A DNA stretch of 64,000 nucleotides, taken from NCBI GenBank assembly GCA_000320605.2, contig KB445804.1, forward strand, positions 62,001-126,000, given 5' to 3'. The translations under genes and the position numbers were made by a program. Below are positions 11,812 through 24,013 of the stretch, piece by piece. Below the pieces are notes generated by a model that had not been told where the DNA came from, ran no database searches, and saw only the letters and a program-made list of their open reading frames with translations. Every line of letters begins with the position of its first letter. The first letter of the stretch is position 1. The stretch comes from Gelatoporia subvermispora B. Its lineage: Eukaryota > Basidiomycota > Agaricomycetes > Polyporales > Gelatoporiaceae.

Positions 11812-13242
11812 ATGGCATCTCAAAGAACCATCATCATCCCGTGCGTAATCCTAGCTGGGAGTATCGGACATTGCTCAAGCCCTACGGTTGCTCAGCGTTA
11901 TGGGTCCAACTGGAGCGGGAAAGTCTAAAGTCAGTGCTATTCCAACATTTGCTCTCCACCTCTCGCAACAGTGCTGGTAGCTAATTGCGACACATACCAG
12001 TTCATCAACACCGTAACAGGATCACAGTTTCGAGTCGGGACGGGCCTCGAGTCTTGCACAGGACAGGTCGAGGTTGCTACGCTCGAGCTGGACGGGGAAC
12101 TCGTCACATTAGTTGATACGCCCGGGTTCGATGATTCAACTCGATCACAAACCGACGTCCTCAAGGAAATATCTACTTTCCTCCGACAGTCGTGAGTCCA
12201 GTTCTCATCAGAAGCCCATACGGTCTCGCTCACGCCCACACGCATCGTTCGCAGGTACGAACTGGAGCAGAAAGTCGCCGGCATCCTCTACTTGCACCGG
12301 ATCTCCGACTTCCGTATGAGCGGTATTGCTCGGGAGAATTTCCGAATGTTCCGAAAAATCTGCGGCAGCGGGGCGATGAAGAACGTAGCCATCGTAACGA
12401 ATATGTGGGGCGAAGTGAAAGAAGAAGTCGGGCTCGAGCGAGAGCGAGAATTGGCTTCCAAGCCTCTCTTCTTCAAGGACGCCATCGACAACGGTGCGCG
12501 AATGGTGCGGTATCACGACTCCAGAGAGTCCGGTCACTCGATCATCCGCTCGCTCCTCGGCATGCCTCCGCGCGCTCTGCAAATCCAACAGGAGACTGTT
12601 GACGAGCAGAAGTCGCTTCCACAGACGACAGCGGGAACGGAGCTGCAAGACAAGCTCGATGAACATAAGATGAAGTTTGAGGAAGAGCTGGCGGACGTGC
12701 GACGAGAGTTCGCGGAAGCGCGCGCAAACATGGACAGGACGGAGCTGCAGGAATTGCAGGATTCCATGGTGGCATTACGCGAGAAGGTTGCGCGAGTGGA
12801 AGCAGAGAAGCGGAAACTGTTGGAGGACAGCCAGGAGCAGAAAGCGCGCCTCGCAGAGGCACTGCGGAAGGTTGCAGAGACGGAACGGAACATGGAGGCG
12901 ATGAGGAAGCATTACGACAGCAAGGTAGACGCACTGGCGGCTGAGATCCGCGCCATGAAGATCGAGGCGGAGAAGCAGAAGGTGGTCCCTCACCAAGCGC
13001 CGACCAAGGAGACGCACGAGCAGCAACACGTGGAGTCCGTGCCGTCGAAGGAGCAGGTGGATGATGCACGACCTGGTATTGCGAGGACACCGCAGGAGAA
13101 TTGGCGTGCCGTGCGTGTCGTATACACGACCCAAGCTTCGAAGCCTCAAGCTTCGACGACTGCGGAGTCTACCAAGGGGTTCATTTGGGTGGTCGGAAGG
13201 CTGATGGACGACATGGTGAGGGGTATATTCGATAGGAAGTAG
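11812..13242 (+). CDS. P-loop GTPase family copy B (class I, long coiled coil)
   Basis: Exons 11812-11840, 11896-11929 (34 nt), 12001-12191 (191 nt) and 12255-13242 give 413 residues. The N-terminus MASQRTIIIP runs into G1 (GPTGAGKSK). G3 is DTPGFDD. The block GILYLHRISDFRMSG follows, then VTNMWGEV at the G4 position and FFKDAIDNGARMVRYHDS. From about residue 200 to 350 the sequence is a heptad-rich coiled coil (ELADVRREFAEARANMDR, KVARVEAEKRKLLEDSQEQK), and it ends with MDDMVRGIFDRK. The G domain resembles AIG1/GIMAP-type and septin-like P-loop NTPases. Biochemical role and location are not known from the sequence. It is convergent with RAI1. The frame is open throughout, and this is the best-preserved class I copy in the window. 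Confidence 0.9.
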
Positions 13243-13381
13243 GCGTTGCAGGGCACAAATCTCGCTGCGTCAGTTATTTATACATTTCGTGCTACGTGAA
13301 AATTCAATGAACTGAACACTTGGAAAATTGTGAGGCATATGTCGTGAACCAGGACGAGCTGAAGATCACCTATACATGCAC

Positions 13382-15028
13382 TCAAATCTGCCACCCAAAT
13401 GGAACGGTAACTGGAGTTTTCACCGCAGCTGGCTCGGTCTGCTCAGACTTTGCCGGTACTGCTTTCGCCTTTGACTGTGCTTCGCAAGCCTGTGACTCGT
13501 CCCAGTACCAGCGAGGCAGAAAGCCGACTCGTTCCTCTCCGGCTTGAACCTCATTGACGCCTTCGCGATCAAGAAGTGAGATGTCGATTCCAATACGAGG
13601 CCTAAACTTGACACGCCACACTCTCGGCTCGTCAATCTCTGCATTGGATGAGCTCTCCTGCAATGTAGATTTGAGAATGTTCAGAAAATGGTTGCCCCAG
13701 TGTAAGCATATTGTCGGGTCCCAGGCGTCAGGTTTCCCGCGGACAAGACGGGGTATCTGTATAGTCTTAAATGATTGTATAGTCGTGAGCCGGCCAGACG
13801 GTGTTCGAAAGCCAACCACAATCTCCTACGAACATACATATCAAGATGTTGACAGAAGAGATCACACGTGAGATCACGTACAGGAACACCCAAGAGGAAA
13901 GACTGGAAGTAGAACTTGAGAAGTTTCCTGAGTATTACTTAGCACGTCTTTACCATGCAAGCCAACTGCAAGTACTCACTTCTCGAACTTCGCTTCGTCT
14001 TGGGGTCCGCGGATTGCCAATGAAGTTTTAAGCTCTACAAACGAAGCTGTTTGTCCCGAGAACTTATCTGCAGGTAACGTGTCAGATTGAGTAGCAATTG
14101 ACAGTGAATTGACCATGATCTGACCTCGGACGCAGTCGACCTCGCCGCCAATGACCATCCTCATGTCGCCTAGTTTAGTTTTGACAACACTACACCATTG
14201 GACGCTGGTATCTACATCACCACCCCACCCAGGAGGGTGTCCGCTGAGTTCTTCCATGCGATCAGGTCTGGAAGAAGTACTCCATGACTCAAACGAATAA
14301 CCATAGTAAGTCGACAGTCGATGATGAGGTCGCATATCTTCCCTGGAAACAATCAGTTGTATAGAATATGTAGAAACAACATCGGCACACATCTCAAGTA
14401 GTTTGGCATCAGAGACATGTTCCTCGAAATATAGAGTTCCATCCACCAGCATCACATTCAACTCCCAGGCATCTCGGTTTTCGTACGGCGCTATTAATAT
14501 CCTTGTTAACCAGCAGAGCAGTCATCTATTGAGCTAGCATGTATTTCAAGTACATACACTAACTCACTTGGTCATGACGCCTCTCCAGGACACAACGCCG
14601 ATCCCTTTGAGCCACTCAGAGCCACCATCGCCACCTCCACCACCCATTGTCTGCTTGGCTCTCGACACAGCCTTCAGCAAGCTGTCTATCCTGCCCTTTT
14701 CTCCTGGTCGCTTTATCCAGCGTTCGTATCCATATCTTAGCTCCGCACCTAATGGAGGGTCGACATAGTACCTCAATGCAGAGTCCGTGAAGCTCAAGGT
14801 GCGAGAAGTGTCGTAAGAGAACGTCAAGAGGGGTGTTGGTTGTTGGAATGGGACAGACTTGGCTGGACTAGAGGTGGAGGGGTATGCAAGATGACGTTCC
14901 GGGATTTCAGAGCGAAGATAGTTGGATTCCGCGGCGTCAGGTGTGTTGCGAATTGCAGGACGTTTCGCGATTTTGTCCTCTGGATCACCATCAAGCACGT
15001 CTGAGATCGTCCGTTTTTCGGTACCCAT
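13382..15028 (-). CDS. RAI1: RAI1/DXO family decapping and 5'-end quality-control enzyme
   Basis: Five exons (14568-15028, 14125-14501, 13980-14067, 13882-13927, 13382-13825) give 471 residues. Diagnostic regions in order are YYVDPPLGAELRYGYERW with RPGEKGRIDSLLKA, then NRDAWELNVMLVDGTLYFEE, SFESWSTSS, GGEVDCV (catalytic Glu and Asp), FVELKTS (Glu and Lys of the active site) and the C-terminal VGFRTPSGRL with IPRLVRGKPDAWDP and WGNHFLNILK. RAI1 partners the nuclear 5'-3' exonuclease Rat1 and removes incomplete caps or 5'-triphosphates from RNA using a divalent metal. All catalytic blocks are present, so it should be active. It ends 140 bp from GTPase copy B, tail to tail. Confidence 0.93.
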
Positions 15029-15437
15029 AACAGAGAGTACGTCCTGTCTTCGCGTTACTGCCGTGAACTAGGACAAAATATGAACACGAGCGGCATATGG
15101 ATAGATAAACCTGCTCCGCCATGCGGAAAGGAGTCCCCGGGGTCTTTGTTAGGATCAGACGCTACTGCCAAACAACTTCGTTCCAGCGACGCTGGACAGT
15201 GGACATATCGGACTTACAATTACAACTGCGAGGGTCATGGATCCCACCACATTGATGATTTCGATAGACAGGCAGTGGTACAAACAGGAGGTACCTTCGG
15301 CACCTCTACTATACATGCATTGTAATGGCTATGAAATGGATGGCGCGGAGATACTAGTAGCACTGCAGCACCTGAAGTCACCTTGCTTGCAAGGTCTCTC
15401 CCAGTCCACAATGTGTTCACTTTTCCGTTGACATTTT

Positions 15438-15970
15438 CCCACGCCTGACGCGTCGTTCCTAATATGGTATGTGCGATGTACATTTCCGCGTCTGCTGGGC
15501 GTCTGTTACCTACCATGCTCATCACGTGCTTCCGCTTTGCGGCACTTGTCCTCCCCGCCACATCAGTCTTCCCAGTGTCTCCCAATCTGTTTTGCTCCTT
15601 TCGTTCAATATTCCGAGCCAATCGTCTTCTTTCTGCAGATCCGGGTCGCGATTTCTAAACAGCTCTCAATTGAACGACCTGAACTTCTTGATAGCGCCAA
15701 GTACATTAAGTGTGTCACTGCACAAGAGGCATGTCCATGCCCGTGTCCTCTTTGTAGACATGTTCCAGTCGCCGAAGAGACTGGCATGTTACAAGCGATT
15801 TGACAGGCATGTCTCAGTTGAAACTCTCAACACATTGACCATGCCCGATGCGCACTGATGGTCAAGTCTAGATGAAAATAGTAGGATGGAAATTGTCCTT
15901 GTTATGTGAATGCTTATGTAGCGGCACATGTAGCTCCATAATCACCATGCCTGTGTTCTCATCCCAAAAT
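15438..15970 (+). repeat. Direct repeat, left copy (533 bp) beside the N gap
   Basis: This copy matches 16133-16665 base for base except for three C/T differences near its 5' end. It ends exactly where the N run begins. Confidence 0.95.
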
Positions 15971-16132
15971 NNNNNNNNNNNNNNNNNNNNNNNNNNNNNN
16001 NNNNNNNNNNNNNNNNNNNNNNNNNNNNNNNNNNNNNNNNNNNNNNNNNNNNNNNNNNNNNNNNNNNNNNNNNNNNNNNNNNNNNNNNNNNNNNNNNNNN
16101 NNNNNNNNNNNNNNNNNNNNNNNNNNNNNNNN
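15971..16132. other. Assembly gap (162 N)
   Basis: A continuous run of undetermined bases. Confidence 1.
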
Positions 16133-16665
16133 CCCACGCCTGACGCGTCGTTCCTAATATGGTATGCGTGATGTACATTTCCGCGTCTGCTGGGCGTCTG
16201 TTACCTACCATGCTCATCACGTGCTTCCGCTTTGTGGCACTTGTCCTCCCCGCCACATCAGTCTTCCCAGTGTCTCCCAATCTGTTTTGCTCCTTTCGTT
16301 CAATATTCCGAGCCAATCGTCTTCTTTCTGCAGATCCGGGTCGCGATTTCTAAACAGCTCTCAATTGAACGACCTGAACTTCTTGATAGCGCCAAGTACA
16401 TTAAGTGTGTCACTGCACAAGAGGCATGTCCATGCCCGTGTCCTCTTTGTAGACATGTTCCAGTCGCCGAAGAGACTGGCATGTTACAAGCGATTTGACA
16501 GGCATGTCTCAGTTGAAACTCTCAACACATTGACCATGCCCGATGCGCACTGATGGTCAAGTCTAGATGAAAATAGTAGGATGGAAATTGTCCTTGTTAT
16601 GTGAATGCTTATGTAGCGGCACATGTAGCTCCATAATCACCATGCCTGTGTTCTCATCCCAAAAT
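16133..16665 (+). repeat. Direct repeat, right copy (533 bp) beside the N gap
   Basis: This copy starts exactly at the end of the N run and repeats the left copy in the same orientation. The pattern fits unmerged contig ends from the two haplotypes better than a biological duplication. Confidence 0.95.
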
Positions 16666-16879
16666 CATGTAGAGCTTGATTGAATTAATGCATACATCTC
16701 GTTAATGCAGCGATAAAGTGGCCAATCGCCAACGTGAGGATTGCATCTGAGTTCGATTTTCTAAACGAGAGCGAGCAAGGTGTTTGCCGACGCAGGCGGC
16801 GCTTCTCTAGTATCCCAACAGTCCATTATAATGAGTCCTAGTGACGTAGATCTGGTGGATCTATAGGATGTCGCGTTTA

Positions 16880-18420
16880 TTACATCAACGAGCGTGTGCA
16901 CAATATATTTTTGGCAGTTTGATCAGGGATCTCTGCCACCGTTCTTCCGCTACCAGAGTCAGATACTTTGAGATCCCAACTCGACCTTGGCATTCCCTGG
17001 GTCTCAACAAATGCATAACGGATCATGGGGAAGGTTTGGATAGCCTTATGTACGATATCCAAGGTGTCTAGTGCGTTTATCGATTGCTTCGGAATCGCAG
17101 ATGGATTATTGGAATCCTCCGAGTGCGTGATAGCGACAGTGCCAGCGCATGAGCTTCTCGCATTGGACTTCCACTGCACACGCAAGACGAGATACTCGAC
17201 GTGTGGAAAGATTTTTCCCAGTACGGGTATCAGCTTCTGCGAGATTCAGTTGTCAATGTTATAGAAAGCACGCAGATCAATGGACGGGGACAACTCACTA
17301 GTAACAGTGTCCTTGTATAGCGTTGATTTGGGACTATCGCGTTGATGATTACGTCGCTCAACACCAAGTAGCTCCTTGGAAGACTGAGAATCGGACGCAG
17401 CCACAGACATAGTGCAGAGATGTCGCAAATCATCGTCAGTTCGAGGGCAGCGGGTTCGCAGCGGTTTAGGCATGCGTGTAGATGTCGTAAGAAGTTTATA
17501 TCTAGTAGATGCTTCGTGGCCCCGATGTGTAGATCGAGGCGACGGATCTGAGGTACTAGACCAAGAGATAGAAGACTTTGCCTATCGGTCGTTACTCGAC
17601 GCAATATGTACCACCGCCGGGGCACGTCAGTCCTGGCAACGGAGTTGAGGGACGCAAGGTGTTTGCGCATCGCGAAGCAGGGTTTCCAAATGATTGCATC
17701 GCGAGACAGTGTGAATGTGAGGCTTTTGACACCAGGGAAAGACGCCACCAGACGATGGAAGGGAATACGATGTGTCTTCCCGAGCACGAGCGTATGCACC
17801 TTCTTACACGGAAGAGAAGGCAGCCTGAATCGCCCTGCGAGCCCGACGCACTCGAAAACTTCGAGCGTCGATGCAAAGCGAGCCAGGTCAGGGAATGTGA
17901 ATGAGTCTCCTTCATGAGCGAAGCTGTTCTCGTCGAAATGTATGCTGAGTTCAACAAGGGGGGACGGCACACATTGGAGTACGAAGCAATCGAATGTTCT
18001 TGCGTTGGATAGCCGAAGAGTCCGGAGTGACGTCAAGCGAGCGTGTACGTTGAACGACTTCGTGACATTTGATGGCATAGAGAACGACATGGAGAGCGAT
18101 GACAAGCGGTCGTAGTCCAGTATACTCTTCAACATGGCGCCGGTCTCGTTGAGTTTGTCGGAATGTGTTCCATTGTAGCCATCGTGCGAGATATCGATGG
18201 ATAAGTTGCGAACGAAAGCCAAGCACGATGGGTCGTCCGAGGAGCTGCCGAACGGCAGAGGTGCCATGGGTTCGCTGTCACTGATGTGCACGCGGCAGCA
18301 ACGGAGATATCGTGCGCCATAGTCGAACATAGCACGGCAAGTCAGCAGGAGGCCGAGCATATCGGCTCCACATTGCAGGTGAGACATTACGATAAGGAGA
18401 ATCCTGAGAGGGATCCTCAT
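16880..18420 (-). CDS. F-box and leucine-rich-repeat-like protein
   Basis: Two exons (17299-18420 and 16880-17236, 62-nt intron with a GCAG acceptor) give 492 residues. The N-terminus, LRILLIVMSHL followed by MLGLLLTCRAMFDYGARYL, fits the F-box-like signature of Agaricomycete proteins. The rest holds irregular leucine-rich repeats (LTSLRTLRLSNART, PLVELSIHFDE, IRRLDLHIGATKHLLDINFL) and the C-terminal block KLIPVLGKIFPHVEYLVLRV. Such proteins are thought to recruit substrates to SCF ubiquitin ligases through Skp1; the substrate here is unknown. The gene at 39232-40778 has the same length, architecture and intron position, so the two are probably paralogues. Confidence 0.82.
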
Positions 18421-19258
18421 CTCCTGGTGTGTAGCAGTGCTATTGAGCTATGAGCATCTAAATACTCCAATGCCAACGGGAGACGGCATACCCGATCTGA
18501 GCTGGTGGGTTACTGGTCATGTCTGCTTCACGTCAAACTAGGAATGTCGGTCTTCTCAAGAGTTGGACGTGATGGTTTGGGCTGGACAATGAAGACTCCG
18601 ATATTTATGAATCGTGCACTAGGATGACACGAGTTTCAGTGGTCGATATCATTACCTCTCAACAATAAGATAATGGCCGAAGCAATCTCGTCTGGACTGG
18701 TACTGGAGGTCCCAGGGCCCGCTAATGTAGGGACTTGTGATGACTCGAACAATAGCAATGACTTGAGACATTCAGTGTACAATTAAGAAAGCTGTTGGAG
18801 ACTAGAAATTTTTCAGTCGTACGGCTGTGCGGCGGATGATACGGCCGCAGCACGAGCCTGCAGATTGTTTTGAGAGTTCCCGCTCGCCAGACGGCGGCGC
18901 CCTGAGAGGGGCCCTGATTCTGTTGGAGATGCAAAGTTTACATTCATGTAATCCTGTTGAGCTTCCGAACACAAATCTAGATGCATTGCCATTAAAGCAG
19001 AGTGCATGTTCAGTGATCCGTCCTCGAAGTTGTGCGCAGTTGGCAAGAAGATGGATGAGACAGGAGGAGTACCAGCCACATTTGGTGCCGTCGCGCGTCG
19101 AATGCGACGGTGCTTGCAGTCCACACTTCGGAACGCCCCTACTCGCTGACATGCTGTGATGGCGATATCGTACTAAGATACGCGCTCTTTTGCGTCCCTT
19201 GAGCTGGATTTGTCTCTGAATCTCTAAGAGTTCCCCTCATTGAAGGCACGGCCGGACG
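18421..19258. other. Intergenic, no supported gene
   Basis: About 840 bp between divergently transcribed genes. Overlapping 60-110 codon frames at 18.8-19.15 kb on both strands are not recognisable. Confidence 0.5.
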
Positions 19259-21588
19259 ATGAGCCATAAACCAAGTCTCACCACTAAGACGAACCGGCAG
19301 CACTTGACCTCGAGCACGTACACGAGGCAGCAGCAGCCCCCATATCTTTCATCTCACTCGAGGGCATACACTACTCTGGATTACGTGCATGCAAGTGATG
19401 ACTACGGTGGCCTGCAACGCAGCCCAACTCAATCCTACCGGCAGAACCGCAACAACTCCCGCAGCTCCTTCATACGAATGTACTCACAGGAATACTCTCC
19501 TGGTGACGGCCTTCCATTGATTGACCGCCTAGCCAGCCTGGAGAAAAGGCCACGCCTCGTGCGGTCGCCGACAAGAAGACTTTCTGACGCGCAGTGTGGC
19601 AGCCCCGGCACGCAAGGTAGTCCAAACTCGCTTCTTGATCGTCTTGGACCGCAGTCTCCGTCAGTCTACGCACGGGCACCATCCCAGACATCCCCTGGGA
19701 GCTCTTTACTGGAACGATTGGGTCCGAGTGCGGCGATCTCTAGCGCGAGGCTGGTGGATCGTATAGAGGACGTGGGAATGGAAGGGATACCGGGCGGCGG
19801 GCAACTGGTGAGCGATAGGCAGGCGGACGGGGAAGTGGAAAGTGAGGACATGAGGCATGGTGGCTATGCTGGGATGGAGCTTGACACAAGCACGGTGCGT
19901 GCCACAGTGATACGGCCCTAACATTTGGAGAACTAATAGGCAGCGTTTGCACTTCAAGCCACCTCAAACCGAACCCCCCGGGCCTCACGGCATGCACATT
20001 GACAACGAATTTGACGATGAACACTCCTCACGCGCCTCAGAAGCGCATGTCGACGCGTTGCTAGCGTCTGTGCTAGACATGCATGAACCCGACGATTCGA
20101 CTGTCACTACCATGCCCTCTGTCCCCCCGCAGATTCTCCCTCCAGAAGCTCCGTCAGTCGAACCTGCATCTGCCCGCACCGATCTCCCGGTTGATCAACC
20201 ACCACCACCGACATTCCGACATCACGCAGATTTAATCGCATTTGCACGCACCTTGCTTGCGCCGACTCTCGTTGAGAATGCGAAGAGGCGTAATCCCGAA
20301 GCCAGCAGGGAAATGCTGGAGGCGGGCGCTCAGAAGTTGGTCACAGACCAACTCTGTGAAGAATTCATCCAACAGTCAGGGATCGTGAGCGCGCAGCTCG
20401 CGGATCTTCGGAATGAGGAGAAATCGGTCAACGACTTCCTAACGGAACATGGCGGAGGTGAGGCTACTGCAGTCAAGCGGCCACGGTCGAGAGGAAGCAA
20501 CGACGGGGATCAGGGCCCCACGAAAAGTAGACGTTTGGGAATGAACGGCGACGGGCCACTTTCGGGACAGCCTATTGCATCTGTACAATCTCGCAATGAG
20601 GACCCCGTCCGACATGGGCACTCCACTGAACCTTCACCACGAGAGCCCCAGTCCGAGGCGCAAGCTCTAGGATCGGATCCTACTGTAGCTACGGTCTACG
20701 CGGATGCTCAACCTCGGTCAAAACAGGCTGAAGAGAACGGAAATGCCATGACACATCACCCGCGGGTTGATTCCTCCGAGGCCCAGGTAGCACCTACAGA
20801 TCGGTCTACGGATGCGGATACAGATCTACAGGACGATGTTGCATCAGGATCCCATGTGCACGATAAAGAAGAGCCGCCACTGCAACGCGAGGCGTCGCTC
20901 AAGCTGCCTGTGCCCGGAATCTGGTTTGCGAAAGAAGGCCGAGCATACGCGGATATTCTGGACTTCGAAATTAATGTGGACTCAGAGACGGCTGCTGCGT
21001 CAACGCGGTGGGCGCAGCGGCATGACAGATTCGAGTGGGTCCCAAGGAGATTACTATTTTATGGATCTGACCTCCTTCGATCAGCGCGCATGCAACATTT
21101 GTATCCACACACCTACTCTGTCTCCCAAATTCCATCGTGTCTGGCATCATCCAAAACTTACCAGAAAGCGCACCACCAGAACTTGTTGCACGGCACGTCT
21201 GGGACGCGGGGATTCAATGGCCACAACGCGGGACGCTTCTTGTGACTATGAATCCCGGAGACCCCGATATTTCTCGGACATTTTACCCGGAGGACTTGGT
21301 TCGTAGTACTTCTCCCTCTATGAACCCTCCCAGTAGGCCTAACAGATGAGCGCGTATGTTCAGGAAGGTCCACTAGACGTAACGCAGTCCATACGTCACG
21401 GCACGAACACGGTCCGGATTCTGCAGCTTGCGGACGTGTCGGGTCACACCTTCATCCTTCATGCAGGCGTACCAACGGATGAGGACAAACGTCGATGGGA
21501 CACAGCAGCGAAAGATTCCCGTGATTGGACATCATTTGTCGCAAAGGCTTCAAAACCGCTGCCGTCGCCAGGCTTGCGGCACTCGTAG
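19259..21588 (+). CDS. Conserved basidiomycete hypothetical protein with C-terminal beta-rich domain
   Basis: Four exons (19259-19894, 19944-21034, 21085-21298, 21346-21588) give 727 residues. The N-terminal third is disordered and carries short repeats of the form SLLDRLGPQ, SLLERLGPS and LPLIDRLASLEKR. A helical acidic middle (residues about 300-370, FARTLLAPTLVENAKRR) precedes another low-complexity region. The C-terminal domain from about residue 540 has STRWAQRHDRF, THLLCLPNSIVSGI, WPQRGTLLVTMN, PLDVTQSIRHGTNTVRILQL and GHTFILHAGVPT. A related C-terminal domain occurs in the gene at 45366-49425. I do not recognise a named family. The exon 2/3 junction uses the TCAG at 21084, which restores the frame of the conserved domain. 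Confidence 0.78.
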
Positions 21589-22100
21589 CAGTACACGCTC
21601 ATTGGTCCAGTTTCTGACTTTCAAGTGGGAATTTTGAATGCATCGCTAATTTATGATTATGTCTATGTAATGTAATGTGCCGGATATGCGCATATGCTAT
21701 GCGTTTTTGTATCGGATTTTTGTAGCCTTGAGAAGAGGAATTGATTGGTCAGAGATGAAGACAAAGCGCTATGGACGCGTTGTTGACGCGTTGTTTGTCT
21801 CGGTCGGGGTTCAGGCGCTTGTGAGGCGGTTGAACTTCGGCTTGGGCTTTGCGGAAGTCTCACACAGTTCGTGAACGTGAACATCGTGCACAGGTTGCTC
21901 CTCGCGCTCAGGATTTCCTCTACAATCTTTTCATGCTAAAGACATAGTCTAATCTTCCTCACGGATTCAAGAGTAGGGATCGACCAGCAGTCCGAATACA
22001 CGAGCGTCCCAGCTTGCTGCGCACATGCTATTCTTATCGGGCAGCACCTCCTCCCGAGTATCCTCTCATCTGACGACATTGACGATTCAGACGACCCGTC
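21589..22100. other. Intergenic between two plus-strand genes
   Basis: About 510 bp with no gene I can support; it should hold the terminator of the upstream gene and the promoter of the SUR7-like gene. Confidence 0.4.
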
Positions 22101-22945
22101 ATGTGTGACCCTGCGCTCCCGATGTACCTCGCCACGCTTGGCGCACTCGTCCTGCTGTACGTATCATGTCCTTCCCATCACCCGCATCTCGAACGTTCTC
22201 GCCGACATCAGCTGACCGGACGGCTGCAGGGTGCTTGTCACATTTTCCGAGCCTTTTATCTCGACATTCTATTTTCTCAGGACGGATGCTTCGGGAGGAG
22301 TGCGGTTTGGTCTTTTTGGATATTGCTTTGAGGCGACGGGGATGTGCACGCCGAAGAGGTGAATATATTGAGTACGAGCCTTGGTGGAGATCGTGTACGC
22401 GAGGCGATCGCTGATCGGGATTGTGGCGCAAAGTCTAGGATACTCGTTCGACCCGCAGTTGATCGGGAGCCTCACGACTCCCTTGGTCTTGTTTCCTATA
22501 TGTTGGTATCTCTCCGCTGATGCTGTAATGAACTTTGATTGATCAATCTTCCATAGCTGCAGGACTTGCAGCATTTGCCGCGTTTCTCTTGTTCTTCATT
22601 ATTTGTTGCCATTCATGGTGGCGACATCCACATCCGACATTTTGTCTGGTATCTACTCTCGCATTCCTAAGCTCTCTCGGTGGTCTCGGTGTTGCTCTTT
22701 ATCTGTTTGTAACTGCACTGGTCCGTTTCCACAAGGACGGGTTCTCTGCCAGTCTCGGACCATCTGTACGTGGAGACTGTCCAAACCGGGATTCCGACAC
22801 AAATAACTCAACGTACCTCTCATAGATCTGGCTAGCCCTCGGAGCAACAGTGCTTCTCTTCGCAGTCGCACTGAATGCCGGTTGTGGGACCTGCCTCGGA
22901 GGGCGCTTCGGACGTCAGTCGAGGAGGGTCGCGTATAACTACTGA
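22101..22945 (+). CDS. SUR7/PalI (Rim9)-type four-helix membrane protein
   Basis: Five exons (22101-22156, 22230-22358, 22434-22501, 22557-22765, 22826-22945) give 193 residues. The first helix (MYLATLGALVLLVLVTFSEP) is followed by an extracellular loop with the family pattern GVRFGLFGYCFEATGMC and a second cysteine-flanked motif, KSLGYSFD. Three more helices follow: SAGLAAFAAFLLFFIICC, LVSTLAFLSSLGGLGVALYLF and IWLALGATVLLFAVALNAG. The tail is short and basic. SUR7-family proteins mark eisosome-associated plasma-membrane domains, and PalI/Rim9 relatives act in ambient pH signalling. The sequence does not separate these two. The third intron has an AAG acceptor. Confidence 0.88.
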
Positions 22946-24013
22946 GTCTTAACAAAAGGACCGGAGCTGATGGCCGCTATTTATTCCTGATCTATCACGA
23001 TGAGCTTCGTACGTGTAACGTTACCCTCTGGTTGGTTACTTTGTCTGTACTTGTATCTTGGCGCTCGCTGGCTCTCTTCGTCTTCTAGGAATATCAGAAT
23101 GGGCCAATCTCTGTATATCAACTGGTGCGTTTTTTGTGACAATTTCTCGCGTACAGCAACCGACTGACGTGCTCTGTCAACTGTCTAGGATTAGAGAATA
23201 TTCTGTGGCCGTATTGTACGAATAAATTGTGTCCGGTGACGCGTCACACGATCTTGACTCGCTGTCCCATGCGCATTCGTGGCTCCATCACCTCAGAGAA
23301 TGCAAGGAACGCGCAGTCGCCCAGCCACAGCGCGTTTCACGTCAGAGTCGGACTTGCGGGCGCCCGTCATGCGCACCCCTGCGCAGCCACAGTGCGCGCG
23401 ATGCGTCTACGCCGGAACCAGCGATTCCAGCACCACATCGCGTTGCCGGTAAGTTGTTGCATGCAAGTGCAACGCCACGCGCTGACATGTCGCATATGTG
23501 ATAGGCATGCTCGTTGTCTCGCGACCAAGGCAACAGGGTCCGCGCTGTAGAGAACAATTGCTCTGTTTCGGCTTCTGTTATACTCACATTTCGAGCGTTT
23601 GTGACTCTCTCCGAGTCGCGCGGTGCGGCCAGATTAGGTTGCGCGCTCTGAGGAAGGTCGGAGCGATGATCCGACGGGTGGGATCCGAGTCGTAATGGCC
23701 ATTTCTTGTGTCAGAAATCCCGGATCCGATGCGCCAATTGGGCGAAATGAGCGAAAGAGTTTGACAAGTGAGAATTTAGGAGCATTCGGGTTGCCAAACA
23801 CGAGCGCACAGCCGGCGAGGGTGAGCGTGTAAGCGCCGGACGGGGTGTTACATAATATCCGGCCTCCGCCGTGCGACGCGACGCGCTCCCCTGCGTCCGA
23901 CCGCGTCTATCCCACTCACACGTCGCCAACGCGCCCACCGCTCCCCATCGCCCCCACCGTCCTCGACGACGCAAGCAATAGCGAGCTCGACCAGTGCCAC
24001 AGAGCAGCACGCA
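22946..24013. other. Intergenic region upstream of the Whi5-like candidate
   Basis: About 1.07 kb without a supportable gene. Short open frames on both strands are arginine-rich and look non-coding. Confidence 0.45.

Larger units (their letters stand above)
15029..16879. other. Region with scaffold gap and direct duplication, no supported gene
   Basis: The open frames at 15235-15621 and 15942-16316 on the minus strand are mostly duplicate readings of the same sequence on the two sides of the gap. I recognise no domain. Confidence 0.5.

Noticed and set aside
15868..16316. Minus-strand open frames spanning the N gap
   Set aside because: They only stay open because undetermined bases cannot give stop codons.
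21035..21084. Apparent frameshift in the 19259-21588 gene
   Set aside because: A 50-nt GT-AG intron with a CTGAC branch site restores the conserved frame.
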